Of a stretch of 64,000 bases of DNA, positions 40,368-49,088 are shown piece by piece. The notes under the pieces were generated by a model, which searched no databases, had not been told where the DNA came from, and saw only the letters and a list, made by a program, of their open reading frames with translations. This DNA comes from Anaerolineae bacterium (GTDB lineage Bacteria > Chloroflexota > Anaerolineae > Promineifilales > Promineifilaceae), in NCBI GenBank assembly GCA_023382655.1, contig JAHDWK010000027.1, positions 1 to 64,000 on the forward strand. The letters run 5' to 3'. The position numbers were made by a program, and so were the translations under genes. Numbering within the stretch: position 1 is the first letter of the stretch; the number at the start of each line of letters is the position of its first letter.

Positions 40368-43300
40368 TTACCTACGTTCCGACAGACCCATTTGTGGCAC
40401 GGAAAAAGCAAACGTGGTGCCCTGCCCTACTTCGCTTTCTACCCATATTTCCCCATGATGCAGTTCCACAATACCCCTGGTAATGGATAGTCCCAATCCG
40501 GTGCCTTTGGCCTGGCGGATGTTGGGGTCTTCAGATCGGAAAAACTTGGTGAACAGTTTTTTGCGGTCTTCGGCGGAAATGCCAAAGCCATGATCGTGTA
40601 CCGAACACACCACCATCGGCGTCACCCGCTCACTTTTCCCGTTGGGCATCAGGCGCGTTTCAAAACATAGTTCCACATCCGTTTCCGGCGGCGAATACTT
40701 GCCGGCGTTGCTCAACAAATTAGTAAGCACCTGCACCAAACGCCCTTTATCGGCCACCACCAGCGGCAAATCTTCTGGCAGTTGCAAATGCAGCTTGATG
40801 CCCCTCTCATCAAAAGGTCCTTGAATAATTTGCAGCGTTTCGTTCACCACTTCCACCAGCGAGGTAGGCGCCAGGGTGACGTGCAATTTGCCGGTTTCGA
40901 TGCGCGAAATGTCGGTCAGGTCTTGAATTTGCTGGCTCATACGGCGGATGTTGGCGGCGATGGTATCCAGGAACCCGCGCTGCTGGTCGTTTAACTGGCC
41001 GGTCATGCCAGAGAGCAGCAGATCGGTGTACCCTTTCATGGAGGTCATGGGGGTTTTGAGTTCGTGGGAGACCATACTCACAAAGTCCGACTTGGCCTCG
41101 TTGGCGGCGTTTACCTGTTCCACCAGGACGGCGTTAGCAATGGCAATAGCGGCGTGGTTGGTGATGCGCACGGCCGTTTCCGCCATCTCGGCGTCAAACG
41201 CATCCAACCGGTCGCTTTCTACCACCATCACCCCGATGAGTTTCTGTTTGTGCAATAGCGGCAGCGTCATTTGTGAATGGGTGGCAAAATTGGCGGCAAT
41301 ATAATCTTCTTCTTCATGTACATTAGCGGCCACATAGGGCTGGCGGTTGGCGATGGTTTTGCCCACCAACCCACTTTCCACCGTGAGATTATCCAGCGTG
41401 AAGGCGGGGTCGTAGTGGCGGTGGATCAGGCGTTGCGGACGGCCGTCCTCATCCAACAGCAAAATCGCCCCGGCCGACCCATTAAAAATACCCAATGTCC
41501 GATCCAGCGCCAGGTTCAACACTGTCGTCAAGTCTAGGGACGTGTTCAAATCCCGGTCTAGCTGGGTAAGCAGAGACAATTCATTCACGCTCTTGCGCAG
41601 CGCCTCATCCGTTTGCGCCAGCAGCCGCGCATTTTCCATAGCCACCACCGCCTGGCTGGCAAACGTGATGAGCAACCCCTGATCTCCTTCAGTGAACGGC
41701 GCTTCGTTTCGTTTGTTGATCAGTTGGATGACACCCCAAACGCTGTTATGGCGTATCAGCGGCACAGTGAGCAGCGCCCGCGCCCGAAAGGTGGTGTCTT
41801 GCTCCAGCTCATCAAACCACCGTTTATCTTCCCGCGCATGATTTACGATGATGGGCTGCCCGGTTTGGGCGGCCGTGCCCGCCAGACCTGTACCGGCCGG
41901 TAATCGTTTGCCCACCAACCCTTCGCTGGCCGGGCCACGCGCCACACGGAATTCCAACTCCCCATTATCCAGGTCAGTGACCATAAACGTGCCCGCTTCC
42001 GTGTCCAATAACTGCATCGCTTTGTCCAGAATGAGTTCCAGCAGCACGGCCAGATCCATGGTGGTAGCCAGCGAGAAGGTGACTTCGTTGATGATCTCTA
42101 GTTGCTGGGCCCGCGCCTGCAACTGGCGGTTGGTTTCCAGGCGGGCTAACGCGGTGGCGGTCTGGTCGGCCAGGGTGAGGAATAATTGCTGCTGCCGGGG
42201 ACGCAGTCTGATATCCGGCTTGCGGTAGTAGGTGTAGATGACGCCCAGTGTGTCTCGTCCCGCTTTCAGGGGGGCCATCATCCAGGTATTGCCGGCCTCA
42301 AATTTACCGGTAACAAACTGGCCCCGGTCAAAAACTTCTAAGATAGGCGGGTCGGTGACTAGATGGGTAATCCCTTCACGGCTTTCATCCCGTTCACCAT
42401 CTTCCAGGTAAAAGGCGGTGTAATTCTGGTCGGTATCGGTATCCCACAGGTAGATGAAAAAGTCACGCAGATTAAAGAGGCGCTCGTAATTGGTGCAGAC
42501 CAGTTCCATCATGTCATCCAGGGTGAGGGTGAAGTTGAGCGCCTGGGAGAACTGGCTGAGCATATCTTGTTCATAGACGCGGGCTTCCAGGCTGCGGACG
42601 ACGCTGGCGCGTTCAAAGCCAATGAGTGATTGGTCGGCCAGGGACGCCAGGTAGGTCATTTCGCTCTGGCTGTAGGGTTGGTGATTGTTTTTAGGGGAGA
42701 GGGTGAGCCAGCCGAGCAGGTCTTGTTCATTATACATGGGCACGATGACGGCCGTTTCCATGGCCCTGATAATCTCGGCTTCTTGTTGGAACACGGGGGG
42801 CCAGGTGCGCTCTTCGGCCAGGTCAATGGCGCCATGCAGCCGTTTCATCCCGGCAATCAGGGGGGAATCCGCGCCCACCAGCAAATCATTGCTGCCGTAG
42901 TAGCTGCGGTAGACGCTCATTTCACCATCGGGCAGGTAAAGGTCGGGGTTGGCGTCGGGGATGCCGGTGCGCACATAGAGCAGCATCATGGAGGCAACCT
43001 GGTCTTCGGCGACGGCCGTGGTCAATTCCCGGTTAAAGTCACGCAGGTTATTGTCCAGCACGGCCGGCTGTTTCAGGAACCGCTCTTCGACTTCCACCTG
43101 CAAACGGCGCTTGAGCGGCTCCACCACCAGCACCACGATCACGATGAATACGGTGATCAGGAAGGGATTATTCAAGACTGGCCCAACTAAAACTGTGAGG
43201 CTGAAAAGCACAATGGCCAGCGCAAATACCAGCACCCCCACCAACAGCCCATAGGTCATGCCATGCCGCAGCACCTCATCCGTGTTCCACAACCGGTAGC

Positions 43301-44339
43301 GGACGATGGTAAAACCAATGGTCGCCGGGTACAAAACCACCAGGGGCACAAAAAATAGCTGTGGAAACCAGGTATTATTAATGCCCACGGTTGCCGTTAT
43401 GAAATAGAGAATGATGGGGCCATACCCCACCACGGCCCCGGCCAGAATGATCCGCGCCTGCTGCCGGACATTCGCCGACGGCGAACGCATGGCCCGGTAC
43501 CCCATAATGAGAATGGTGATGAGCAGCCCCACCGCGTTCAGCAAAAACAAGAGCCGCCAGCCGAAGACAAATGCCCAGGGAGATTGGGCATCAAAGAGAA
43601 TTCCCTGGGCCCACAACCCGGCCAACAAACCGGGCAGCAAAACAAGCCATTTCACAGTGGGGTAGCGGGCCATCAGCCGCGAGGGGTGGGGAAAGATGGA
43701 GGCCAGCCAGACGCTTAGGCCACACGTCAACGAGAGGGCCAGCGTCCACAGGCGGACAAAGTAGTGGGTGGTGCGGGTATCAAACAACAAACCGACGCCC
43801 AACGCGGTAAACGCCATGAGCAGGGCAAAAACCTGGGCGGCTTCGGTATACGGCCGTAGCCCAAACACCAACACCCCCATCACCAGCATAATTACGCCGG
43901 TCACATAAAACAGCCAGAATTGCTCCCCCAAATCCCACAGCGTGATGGGGATCAACAGGACATCTTTACTGCGTTCGGTCTCGGCAAAACGAGGGGGAAA
44001 GCCACTATCTGGCGGCGGTTGCACCAGGGTGAAGGGGACACGGCTGCCCACCTCTTTTGCCGCCAACACCGCCTGTACGTCAGCCACATCGGCTACCGGC
44101 ACACCATCTACAGCCACCACGCGATCCGGAAACGCCGCGTCATCACTGCCCTGCTGCGCCGGCCAGGACTCTTCGCCGCTGTCATTAACCACCAGATTGG
44201 GGTCAAACAAAATGCCAGAAAAGGGGGTTTGCGTCCAGCGCCAGGTGATGAACGGCAGCGACAGCAGGATGATGCCACTGAGAACTAAGACAATGGTGAC
44301 AATCCCACTGATGAGCCGAATTTGCCGTTCTTCTGTCAC
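40368..44339 (-). CDS. Large membrane sensor histidine kinase with PDZ-like and GAF domains
   Basis: The 1323-residue protein begins with a membrane helix (10-30), a PDZ-like extracytoplasmic segment (about 60-115, V-V-A-V-D-G-V-P-V-A-D), and about eight further helices up to 405. About four GAF domains then fill 430-1085. HisKA (M-V-S-H-E-L-K-T-P, phospho-acceptor His near 1104) and a HATPase_c domain with G-T-G-L-G-L-S-I-T-R-G close the chain. No receiver domain is fused and no response regulator lies next to it, so it is an orphan by position. The PDZ segment may read misfolded or proteolysed envelope peptides, while the GAF domains sense small ligands or redox state. Confidence 0.9.
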   Translation of the reverse strand: MTEERQIRLISGIVTIVLVLSGIILLSLPFITWRWTQTPFSGILFDPNLVVNDSGEESWPAQQGSDDAAFPDRVVAVDGVPVADVADVQAVLAAKEVGSRVPFTLVQPPPDSGFPPRFAETERSKDVLLIPITLWDLGEQFWLFYVTGVIMLVMGVLVFGLRPYTEAAQVFALLMAFTALGVGLLFDTRTTHYFVRLWTLALSLTCGLSVWLASIFPHPSRLMARYPTVKWLVLLPGLLAGLWAQGILFDAQSPWAFVFGWRLLFLLNAVGLLITILIMGYRAMRSPSANVRQQARIILAGAVVGYGPIILYFITATVGINNTWFPQLFFVPLVVLYPATIGFTIVRYRLWNTDEVLRHGMTYGLLVGVLVFALAIVLFSLTVLVGPVLNNPFLITVFIVIVVLVVEPLKRRLQVEVEERFLKQPAVLDNNLRDFNRELTTAVAEDQVASMMLLYVRTGIPDANPDLYLPDGEMSVYRSYYGSNDLLVGADSPLIAGMKRLHGAIDLAEERTWPPVFQQEAEIIRAMETAVIVPMYNEQDLLGWLTLSPKNNHQPYSQSEMTYLASLADQSLIGFERASVVRSLEARVYEQDMLSQFSQALNFTLTLDDMMELVCTNYERLFNLRDFFIYLWDTDTDQNYTAFYLEDGERDESREGITHLVTDPPILEVFDRGQFVTGKFEAGNTWMMAPLKAGRDTLGVIYTYYRKPDIRLRPRQQQLFLTLADQTATALARLETNRQLQARAQQLEIINEVTFSLATTMDLAVLLELILDKAMQLLDTEAGTFMVTDLDNGELEFRVARGPASEGLVGKRLPAGTGLAGTAAQTGQPIIVNHAREDKRWFDELEQDTTFRARALLTVPLIRHNSVWGVIQLINKRNEAPFTEGDQGLLITFASQAVVAMENARLLAQTDEALRKSVNELSLLTQLDRDLNTSLDLTTVLNLALDRTLGIFNGSAGAILLLDEDGRPQRLIHRHYDPAFTLDNLTVESGLVGKTIANRQPYVAANVHEEEDYIAANFATHSQMTLPLLHKQKLIGVMVVESDRLDAFDAEMAETAVRITNHAAIAIANAVLVEQVNAANEAKSDFVSMVSHELKTPMTSMKGYTDLLLSGMTGQLNDQQRGFLDTIAANIRRMSQQIQDLTDISRIETGKLHVTLAPTSLVEVVNETLQIIQGPFDERGIKLHLQLPEDLPLVVADKGRLVQVLTNLLSNAGKYSPPETDVELCFETRLMPNGKSERVTPMVVCSVHDHGFGISAEDRKKLFTKFFRSEDPNIRQAKGTGLGLSITRGIVELHHGEIWVESEVGQGTTFAFSVPQMGLSERR

Positions 44340-44341
44340 TT

Positions 44342-44403
44342 TTGGGTAATTGAATAATTATGTAATTAAGTAATGGGGTAATTACTCAATTACCATTACT
44401 TAC
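44342..44403. repeat. Heptamer-like array (GTAATTA type)
   Basis: Imperfect TAATTGAATAATTATGTAATTAAG units and an inverted TTACTCAATTACC set fill the gap before the kinase gene. No promoter could be separated from the repeat. Confidence 0.6.
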
Positions 44404-44441
44404 TTACACATTGTTGGGTTTCTTTCAAACAGTTTACCGCT

Positions 44442-46739
44442 TTATTCAATGATACGTATCTGGGCTAATAATAAGCGATCATCCAGGATGTGTCCATCGG
44501 CGGCCAATACATTTTGTGGTTCTTTAGTCACAGGATCAATCAAGGCGACGTGAATTAAATACGCACCGGGCGACAGGTCTCCGGGCAATGAAAGCAACAT
44601 GGTATTTGAGATAATTTGCCCTGGTGTAAGGGTGGAGGTGGGGGGCATGAGTGGGGTCACGGCCGTGACCCGCGGGCCCAACCAATCTGGGCAGGGAACA
44701 TCGCACAAAGCCACCGCCGCTTCATAATCCTGGTCAAGGGGAGCTGCCGCCTGCCAATACAGCGTCACCGCCAGCACATCCCCTGGTCGCAGTACCCGAT
44801 TGTTATAGTCATACCCTACCAACCGCATTTGATCGTTGAAATTCTGACTAAGCGGGTTGGGCACATCACCCGGCGCAGGGTGTAATGCCACGCTGCCCAA
44901 TGGCAGCGCATCTCCTAACCCGGAACCATCGGCAGCGGTAATGCCCAGCCGGTAAGCGTCTGGCGCATACAGACCAATGCTCAAGGTGGCGGCGTCCGGC
45001 GCGTACATCGTTTCTGGCATGTGCAGGCGTATGGTGTCCACAAACCGGTCGCCCACCTGCCACTGGCTGCTGGGGAAGTTGCCCAGGCCAGGGTGTGTAT
45101 CCCGCTGCGCGATCATCAGCCCGTTTTCATTCATCAGATGGGCAAAGAGCAGGTAATTGCCGGGAGGCTGTCCCGTCACTTCCCAATACAGTCTCACCGT
45201 CAACTCATCCCCTGGCTGCACCGCCGGGGCGCTCAGTTCGTAGCCGCGCAGGTTAACGAAGGCATCGAACTGGGCATTGGTGGGATTGGGCACGCGGGCA
45301 TTGGCCGCAAATTCTGGTGGCTGCGCATACGCCGGACGCAAAAAGCCGAAGAGGGCTACGGCCGTGAGCAGGGCCATGATGACATTCACAATCCAGGCAA
45401 GAATTGAGATTGGTGAATCTCCGATCTCCAATCTCCGATCTCCCCATATCCAATCCACCCACCGGCTCCACCCATAAAACGCAAGAATGGCTAACGCCGG
45501 TAGCGCCGGAAAAAAGAAACGTCCCATCGCTCCCGCCGGGCTGACCAGCAGGTAATTGAACAACACGGCAAAAAGCAGCGCCACATCCAGCGCCAGCAGG
45601 AAAAGCGGCATGGCGGCCGGGCGCAGTTCATGCCATTGGCGGCGCAAGAATGGCACCGCCAACCCTAGCAACCCAATTCCCACCAACCAGCGCAGCCCCA
45701 GGTACACCGATTCCGGCAGCGGAATCTGGCCGTAGCCAAAACGCCCCCACAGACTCGTCCAGGTGTAAGGCAGCTCATGAATCGCCAGCCCCCAACTATC
45801 GGCAGGATTGCGTGCACCCCACAATTCTGTCAGCCGTTCAAAGCCGGTTGGTTCGCCGTAGAGCATCTGGTTACGTGCAAACCACCAGCCAGCGAGTACG
45901 GCCGTGACCAGGCCCGCCAGTACCGCCACCTCCAGCCACAACCGCCACTGTTTCCGCTGCCAGGCTACGTAGGTTACAGACACCACCATCAACACCACCA
46001 CGACCGCCAGGCTAAATTTGCTCATCAATGCCAGGGTATACAGCCCGCCCAATACCAGACCCCAGCGGCGGCTCAGCCCGGTGGGGGATTTGACCAGCAC
46101 CACGCAAGCGAAGAGTACGGCCGTGCCGCTAAACGCCGCGATCACATCATTGTTGATGGCTCCGGACATGAATACAAACATGGGGTTGAAGGCCACAAAG
46201 GCCACCGAACCGAGCGCCAGGTACGGCCGTTCCGGCCAGATCACCCGCGCCAGCAGCCAGGTCAGCAATACCGTGCCGGCGCCAATGAGAATGTTGACAA
46301 AACGTACCAGATGCGCGGCCAACGCCTCGCCATGCCAGGGGAACGCTTCGTCCGCGCCATGCAGGTACAGATTTTTGTTGTCCCGCCCCACTTCCCAGTA
46401 GCGGTACTGCCAGAACGGATTGGTCGTTGGTTCGGCACATACCTCCCGCTCCGTGTAAATCCAAAACGTCGCCAGCGCCCCCAGCGCATAAAAGAGCGGC
46501 GGGTGGTGTCCCTGCGCCTGGCAGGGCATTTCGCCCTGCACCGGCAGCCGGTGCAACTGCACAAGGTGCTGCACAAAGCGGTAATGGCGTAGTTCATCCG
46601 TCGCCTCATGCAGCGGGTTAATCACACTGCCCGCCACCGCCAGCAGCATAAAAACGGCCAATACAATGAAGAGTGGCGGGGTGAGCAGGTGGGCGATGAG
46701 GACATCGCGGGGTGATGGGGTGATCTCTTCAATCTCCAA
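44442..46739 (-). CDS. Polytopic membrane glycosyltransferase-like protein (DUF2142/GT-C-like) with C-terminal beta domains
   Basis: About ten hydrophobic helices occupy residues 15-460. Early motifs N-P-L-H-E-A-T-D-E-L-R-H-Y and the region C-Q-A-Q-G-H-H-P-P-L-F-Y-A resemble DUF2142/GT-C transferases, where the first acidic pair sits after helix 1. Residues 480-765 form two extracytoplasmic beta domains (V-Q-P-G-D-E-L-T-V-R-L-Y-W repeated as L-R-P-G-D-V-L-A-V-T-L-Y-W). The start is uncertain: the best candidate is a TTG inside an AGATTGG 7-mer array. A second array (45404-45446) is translated between helices as G-D-R-R-L-E-I-G-D-S-P-I-S. It follows two similar genes on the same strand. Confidence 0.7.
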   Translation of the reverse strand: MEIEEITPSPRDVLIAHLLTPPLFIVLAVFMLLAVAGSVINPLHEATDELRHYRFVQHLVQLHRLPVQGEMPCQAQGHHPPLFYALGALATFWIYTEREVCAEPTTNPFWQYRYWEVGRDNKNLYLHGADEAFPWHGEALAAHLVRFVNILIGAGTVLLTWLLARVIWPERPYLALGSVAFVAFNPMFVFMSGAINNDVIAAFSGTAVLFACVVLVKSPTGLSRRWGLVLGGLYTLALMSKFSLAVVVVLMVVSVTYVAWQRKQWRLWLEVAVLAGLVTAVLAGWWFARNQMLYGEPTGFERLTELWGARNPADSWGLAIHELPYTWTSLWGRFGYGQIPLPESVYLGLRWLVGIGLLGLAVPFLRRQWHELRPAAMPLFLLALDVALLFAVLFNYLLVSPAGAMGRFFFPALPALAILAFYGWSRWVDWIWGDRRLEIGDSPISILAWIVNVIMALLTAVALFGFLRPAYAQPPEFAANARVPNPTNAQFDAFVNLRGYELSAPAVQPGDELTVRLYWEVTGQPPGNYLLFAHLMNENGLMIAQRDTHPGLGNFPSSQWQVGDRFVDTIRLHMPETMYAPDAATLSIGLYAPDAYRLGITAADGSGLGDALPLGSVALHPAPGDVPNPLSQNFNDQMRLVGYDYNNRVLRPGDVLAVTLYWQAAAPLDQDYEAAVALCDVPCPDWLGPRVTAVTPLMPPTSTLTPGQIISNTMLLSLPGDLSPGAYLIHVALIDPVTKEPQNVLAADGHILDDRLLLAQIRIIE

Positions 46740-46742
46740 TCG

Positions 46743-49088
46743 CTAATCTCCAATCTCCAGGGTGATGTGGTCACGGCCGTCATCCGTCCATATCCGCTCA
46801 CCTGTCATGGGATCATACAGGCCAAAGGCGGCGGTGGCCGGTTGGGCGTCCGGGGGGAGGGTCAGGCGGTGCTGCTGCACAAATAGATCACCCGGCTGCA
46901 AGGTGTAGGGGTCTACCCAAAAGCCATCATCCCCGGTGATAAAACTGCCATCGGCAGCTAACAGCTGCCCAAAGGCCAGCAGGCGTGGCCCGGCATACAC
47001 ACCCGGCGGCGGCGGGTTGCTGATGAGGGTGAAGGAGGGCAGGTCTAACGGCCGTGCCACCTGCCATCCCAGTTCCAAAATCCCCGATGCCGGGTCATAA
47101 ACAGCATGAACGCTGCACAAACCATTGGCAAAACAGACCGGCGTATTCTCCGGTAGGGCCAGGGCGGGCTGCACCGGCGTAAAGTGGGCAATGGACGTCT
47201 GCCCGTCTGCCGGTTCCATCCAGCCCGTATAGGGAGAGGGCACGTTGGGTGACCAGTGCAAACTGAGAACAGGCTGCAAAAAGAGCGCACGTTCCGGGTG
47301 ATACCAGCGAGCAGATACAGGTACATCTTCATCCAGATCAATCTGTAATGCTACCTTATCCCATGGCCCATCCAGCAAACTGGCGATAGAAAAATCGGCC
47401 ACAATCGAATCGGGCTGCCCGTTCAAATAAGCCGCCAGTTCATGCAAATCTGCCCGGTACAAAAAACGCACCATCCCCCGCTGCGGCCACGTTTCAAAAT
47501 AATCAGGCAAATCACGAATAGCAATGGTGGCAACTAAAAGTATGCCCAGAACTACCCCCAAAACGCCAACCATTTTCCGATTGACCATTGACCATTGACC
47601 ATTGACCATTAACCGTTGGAACTGCCAAATCGGTAGCGCCATGAGCATGTACGTCACCGGCAAGGCGATGATGGTATGCCCCAGGCTGGCAGGCGGCACA
47701 CTGACAAAACCGGGCGAGAGACCCACCAGCCACCAGATGAGGAGAAAAGCAGCGGGGAGACGGTAATCCGTAATCCGTAATCCGTCATCCGTGATGCGTA
47801 ATCCGTCATCCGTGATGCGTGATGCGTCATCCGTGATGCGTGATGCGTCATCCGTGATGCGTGATGCGTGATACGTGACTTGTACGGGCGAGGTAGGCGG
47901 GGCGCCTCTACGCCAAACGCGAAACTTTGTCACCGCCTGCCTCGCCCGTTCCGGGAGGGGTTTTAAGGTGTAAAACAGGGCAATGAAAACACCCAGCCAT
48001 ATAAAAAGTGCGCCTAAGAGGCCGAAGACAGGACGGTGGGGGATGTTATACAGCCACTCATCATCGCCGTCAGCATGGAACATGCTCAGGGTGGCAACGA
48101 CGTGTTTTTGGATGAGGCTAAAGTCGCCGGCGCGGGCGGCAATCAGGGGGCCAGCCAGTTCACCCACCCGCGCTTCGGCTTCCGGCTGGCGCTGGATAGT
48201 GATGAAGAGGGGGATAACGAGCACGGCCGTGACCACAAACATGAACACAATCCCCCGCCATTCCCGCCGCAGCAAAGGCCAGGCCACCACCACCATGTAG
48301 CCACAAAAGGCCAACAGTATCAACGGCACTCCCCGCCCGGCAAAGTAAACGTAAAAGCCCAACGCCAGCCAGAAACCGGCGAGGGCGTAAGCGGTAATCC
48401 GTAATCGGTAATCGGTGATGCGTGAGGCGTGCGGCGTGAGGCGCGAGGCGTGATGGGATTTCGGCAACTTGACACCTGACACTTGAGACCTGACCCTCGT
48501 CAAAGCTCTCCAAAAGAAATAGAAAGCCAGCAGCAGCAGGGTAGGCGTGACAATCTGGCGCAGGGCAAAGCGGGAATACATAAGCGACCAAAAGCTCAAC
48601 GACAACCCGGCAGCAGCCAACAGCCCCACCGAGGAGCTAAACAATTTACGCCCCAACAGCCAGGTGAGCGGCACGGCCGTGACCCCCCAGAATACCGACA
48701 ACAGCCGCATCCCCACAAAATTAGCGCCAAACAAGGCCAGCAGCGGCGCATTCAGCCCAAAATACAACGCCTCATTGCCCGAAGCGTCCGGGTAAAACAA
48801 CTGCCAGTCGCCATCCAACACCTTTTGTGAAATAACCAGCGAATTGATTAACTCATCATCGCGCCAGCCGGGAGGGAAGTCGGCCAACTGCCAGACGCGC
48901 GCGGCGAAAGCCACTAACGTGAGACCAATGATGATGACCTTTTCCAGGGGGAATCGGTGATCAGTGTTCGGTAATCGGTAATCCGTAATCCGTAATCCGT
49001 GAGGCGTGATGCGTGATGCGTGAGATGGGTTCGGGCTTTGGATTTCGGACATCGGATTTCGGGCTTCGGACTTCGGATTTCGGTTCAT
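46743..49088 (-). CDS. Polytopic GT39/PMT-like membrane protein with repeat-derived segments
   Basis: The ATG at 49088 overlaps the stop of the upstream gene (ATGA), so translation is coupled. After a 50-residue N-terminus made almost wholly of translated repeats (H-A-S-R-I-T-P-H-G-L-R-I-T-D-Y-R-L), the protein has about eleven helices. The loop F-P-P-G-W-R-D-D-E-L-I-N-S after helix 1 carries an acidic pair, as in PMT/GT39 enzymes. A central cytoplasmic or loop segment is a long 7-mer array (47761-47880). The last 190 residues form an extracytoplasmic beta domain. It probably transfers a sugar from a polyprenyl carrier to a surface acceptor. Confidence 0.72.
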   Translation of the reverse strand: MNRNPKSEARNPMSEIQSPNPSHASRITPHGLRITDYRLPNTDHRFPLEKVIIIGLTLVAFAARVWQLADFPPGWRDDELINSLVISQKVLDGDWQLFYPDASGNEALYFGLNAPLLALFGANFVGMRLLSVFWGVTAVPLTWLLGRKLFSSSVGLLAAAGLSLSFWSLMYSRFALRQIVTPTLLLLAFYFFWRALTRVRSQVSGVKLPKSHHASRLTPHASRITDYRLRITAYALAGFWLALGFYVYFAGRGVPLILLAFCGYMVVVAWPLLRREWRGIVFMFVVTAVLVIPLFITIQRQPEAEARVGELAGPLIAARAGDFSLIQKHVVATLSMFHADGDDEWLYNIPHRPVFGLLGALFIWLGVFIALFYTLKPLPERARQAVTKFRVWRRGAPPTSPVQVTYHASRITDDASRITDDASRITDDGLRITDDGLRITDYRLPAAFLLIWWLVGLSPGFVSVPPASLGHTIIALPVTYMLMALPIWQFQRLMVNGQWSMVNRKMVGVLGVVLGILLVATIAIRDLPDYFETWPQRGMVRFLYRADLHELAAYLNGQPDSIVADFSIASLLDGPWDKVALQIDLDEDVPVSARWYHPERALFLQPVLSLHWSPNVPSPYTGWMEPADGQTSIAHFTPVQPALALPENTPVCFANGLCSVHAVYDPASGILELGWQVARPLDLPSFTLISNPPPPGVYAGPRLLAFGQLLAADGSFITGDDGFWVDPYTLQPGDLFVQQHRLTLPPDAQPATAAFGLYDPMTGERIWTDDGRDHITLEIGD
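47580..47611. repeat. Heptamer array (TGACCAT type) inside a coding region
   Basis: Four consecutive TTGACCA units lie inside the GT39-like gene and are translated as M-V-N-G-Q-W-S-M-V-N. Related units occur in the intergenic stretches near 7290-7323 and 57126-57163. Confidence 0.8.
47761..47880. repeat. Long heptamer array translated in frame
   Basis: About 17 tandem 7-nt units (GTAATCC and GTGATGC / GTCATCC variants) are read on the minus strand without a stop. They give a seven-residue peptide period R-I-T-D-D-A-S / R-I-T-D-D-G-L. On the other strand the same unit contains TAA and TGA. It lies between membrane helices of the GT39-like protein. Confidence 0.9.
48388..48452. repeat. Heptamer array inside the GT39-like gene
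   Basis: GTAATCC/GTAATCG and GTGAGGC units are translated as H-A-S-R-L-T-P-H-A-S-R-I-T-D-Y-R-L. This is a second insertion into the gene, at a helix boundary. Confidence 0.8.
48956..49088. repeat. Heptamer arrays at the gene start
   Basis: GTAATCC, GTGATGC and TTCGGAC-type units run from 48956 to the start codon and encode nearly the whole N-terminus of the protein. The first true membrane helix begins only after them. Confidence 0.8.

Noticed and set aside
40368..44339. Phytochrome or other named photoreceptor
   Set aside because: The GAF domains are visible, but no chromophore-binding Cys-His motif could be identified.
45777..46592. A 271-codon plus-strand open frame
   Set aside because: It is antisense to the GT-C-like gene and shows the His/Arg/Gln-rich composition typical of shadow frames in GC-rich DNA.
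47761..47880. CRISPR array
   Set aside because: The units are contiguous 7-mers without spacers, and no cas genes are present in the window.
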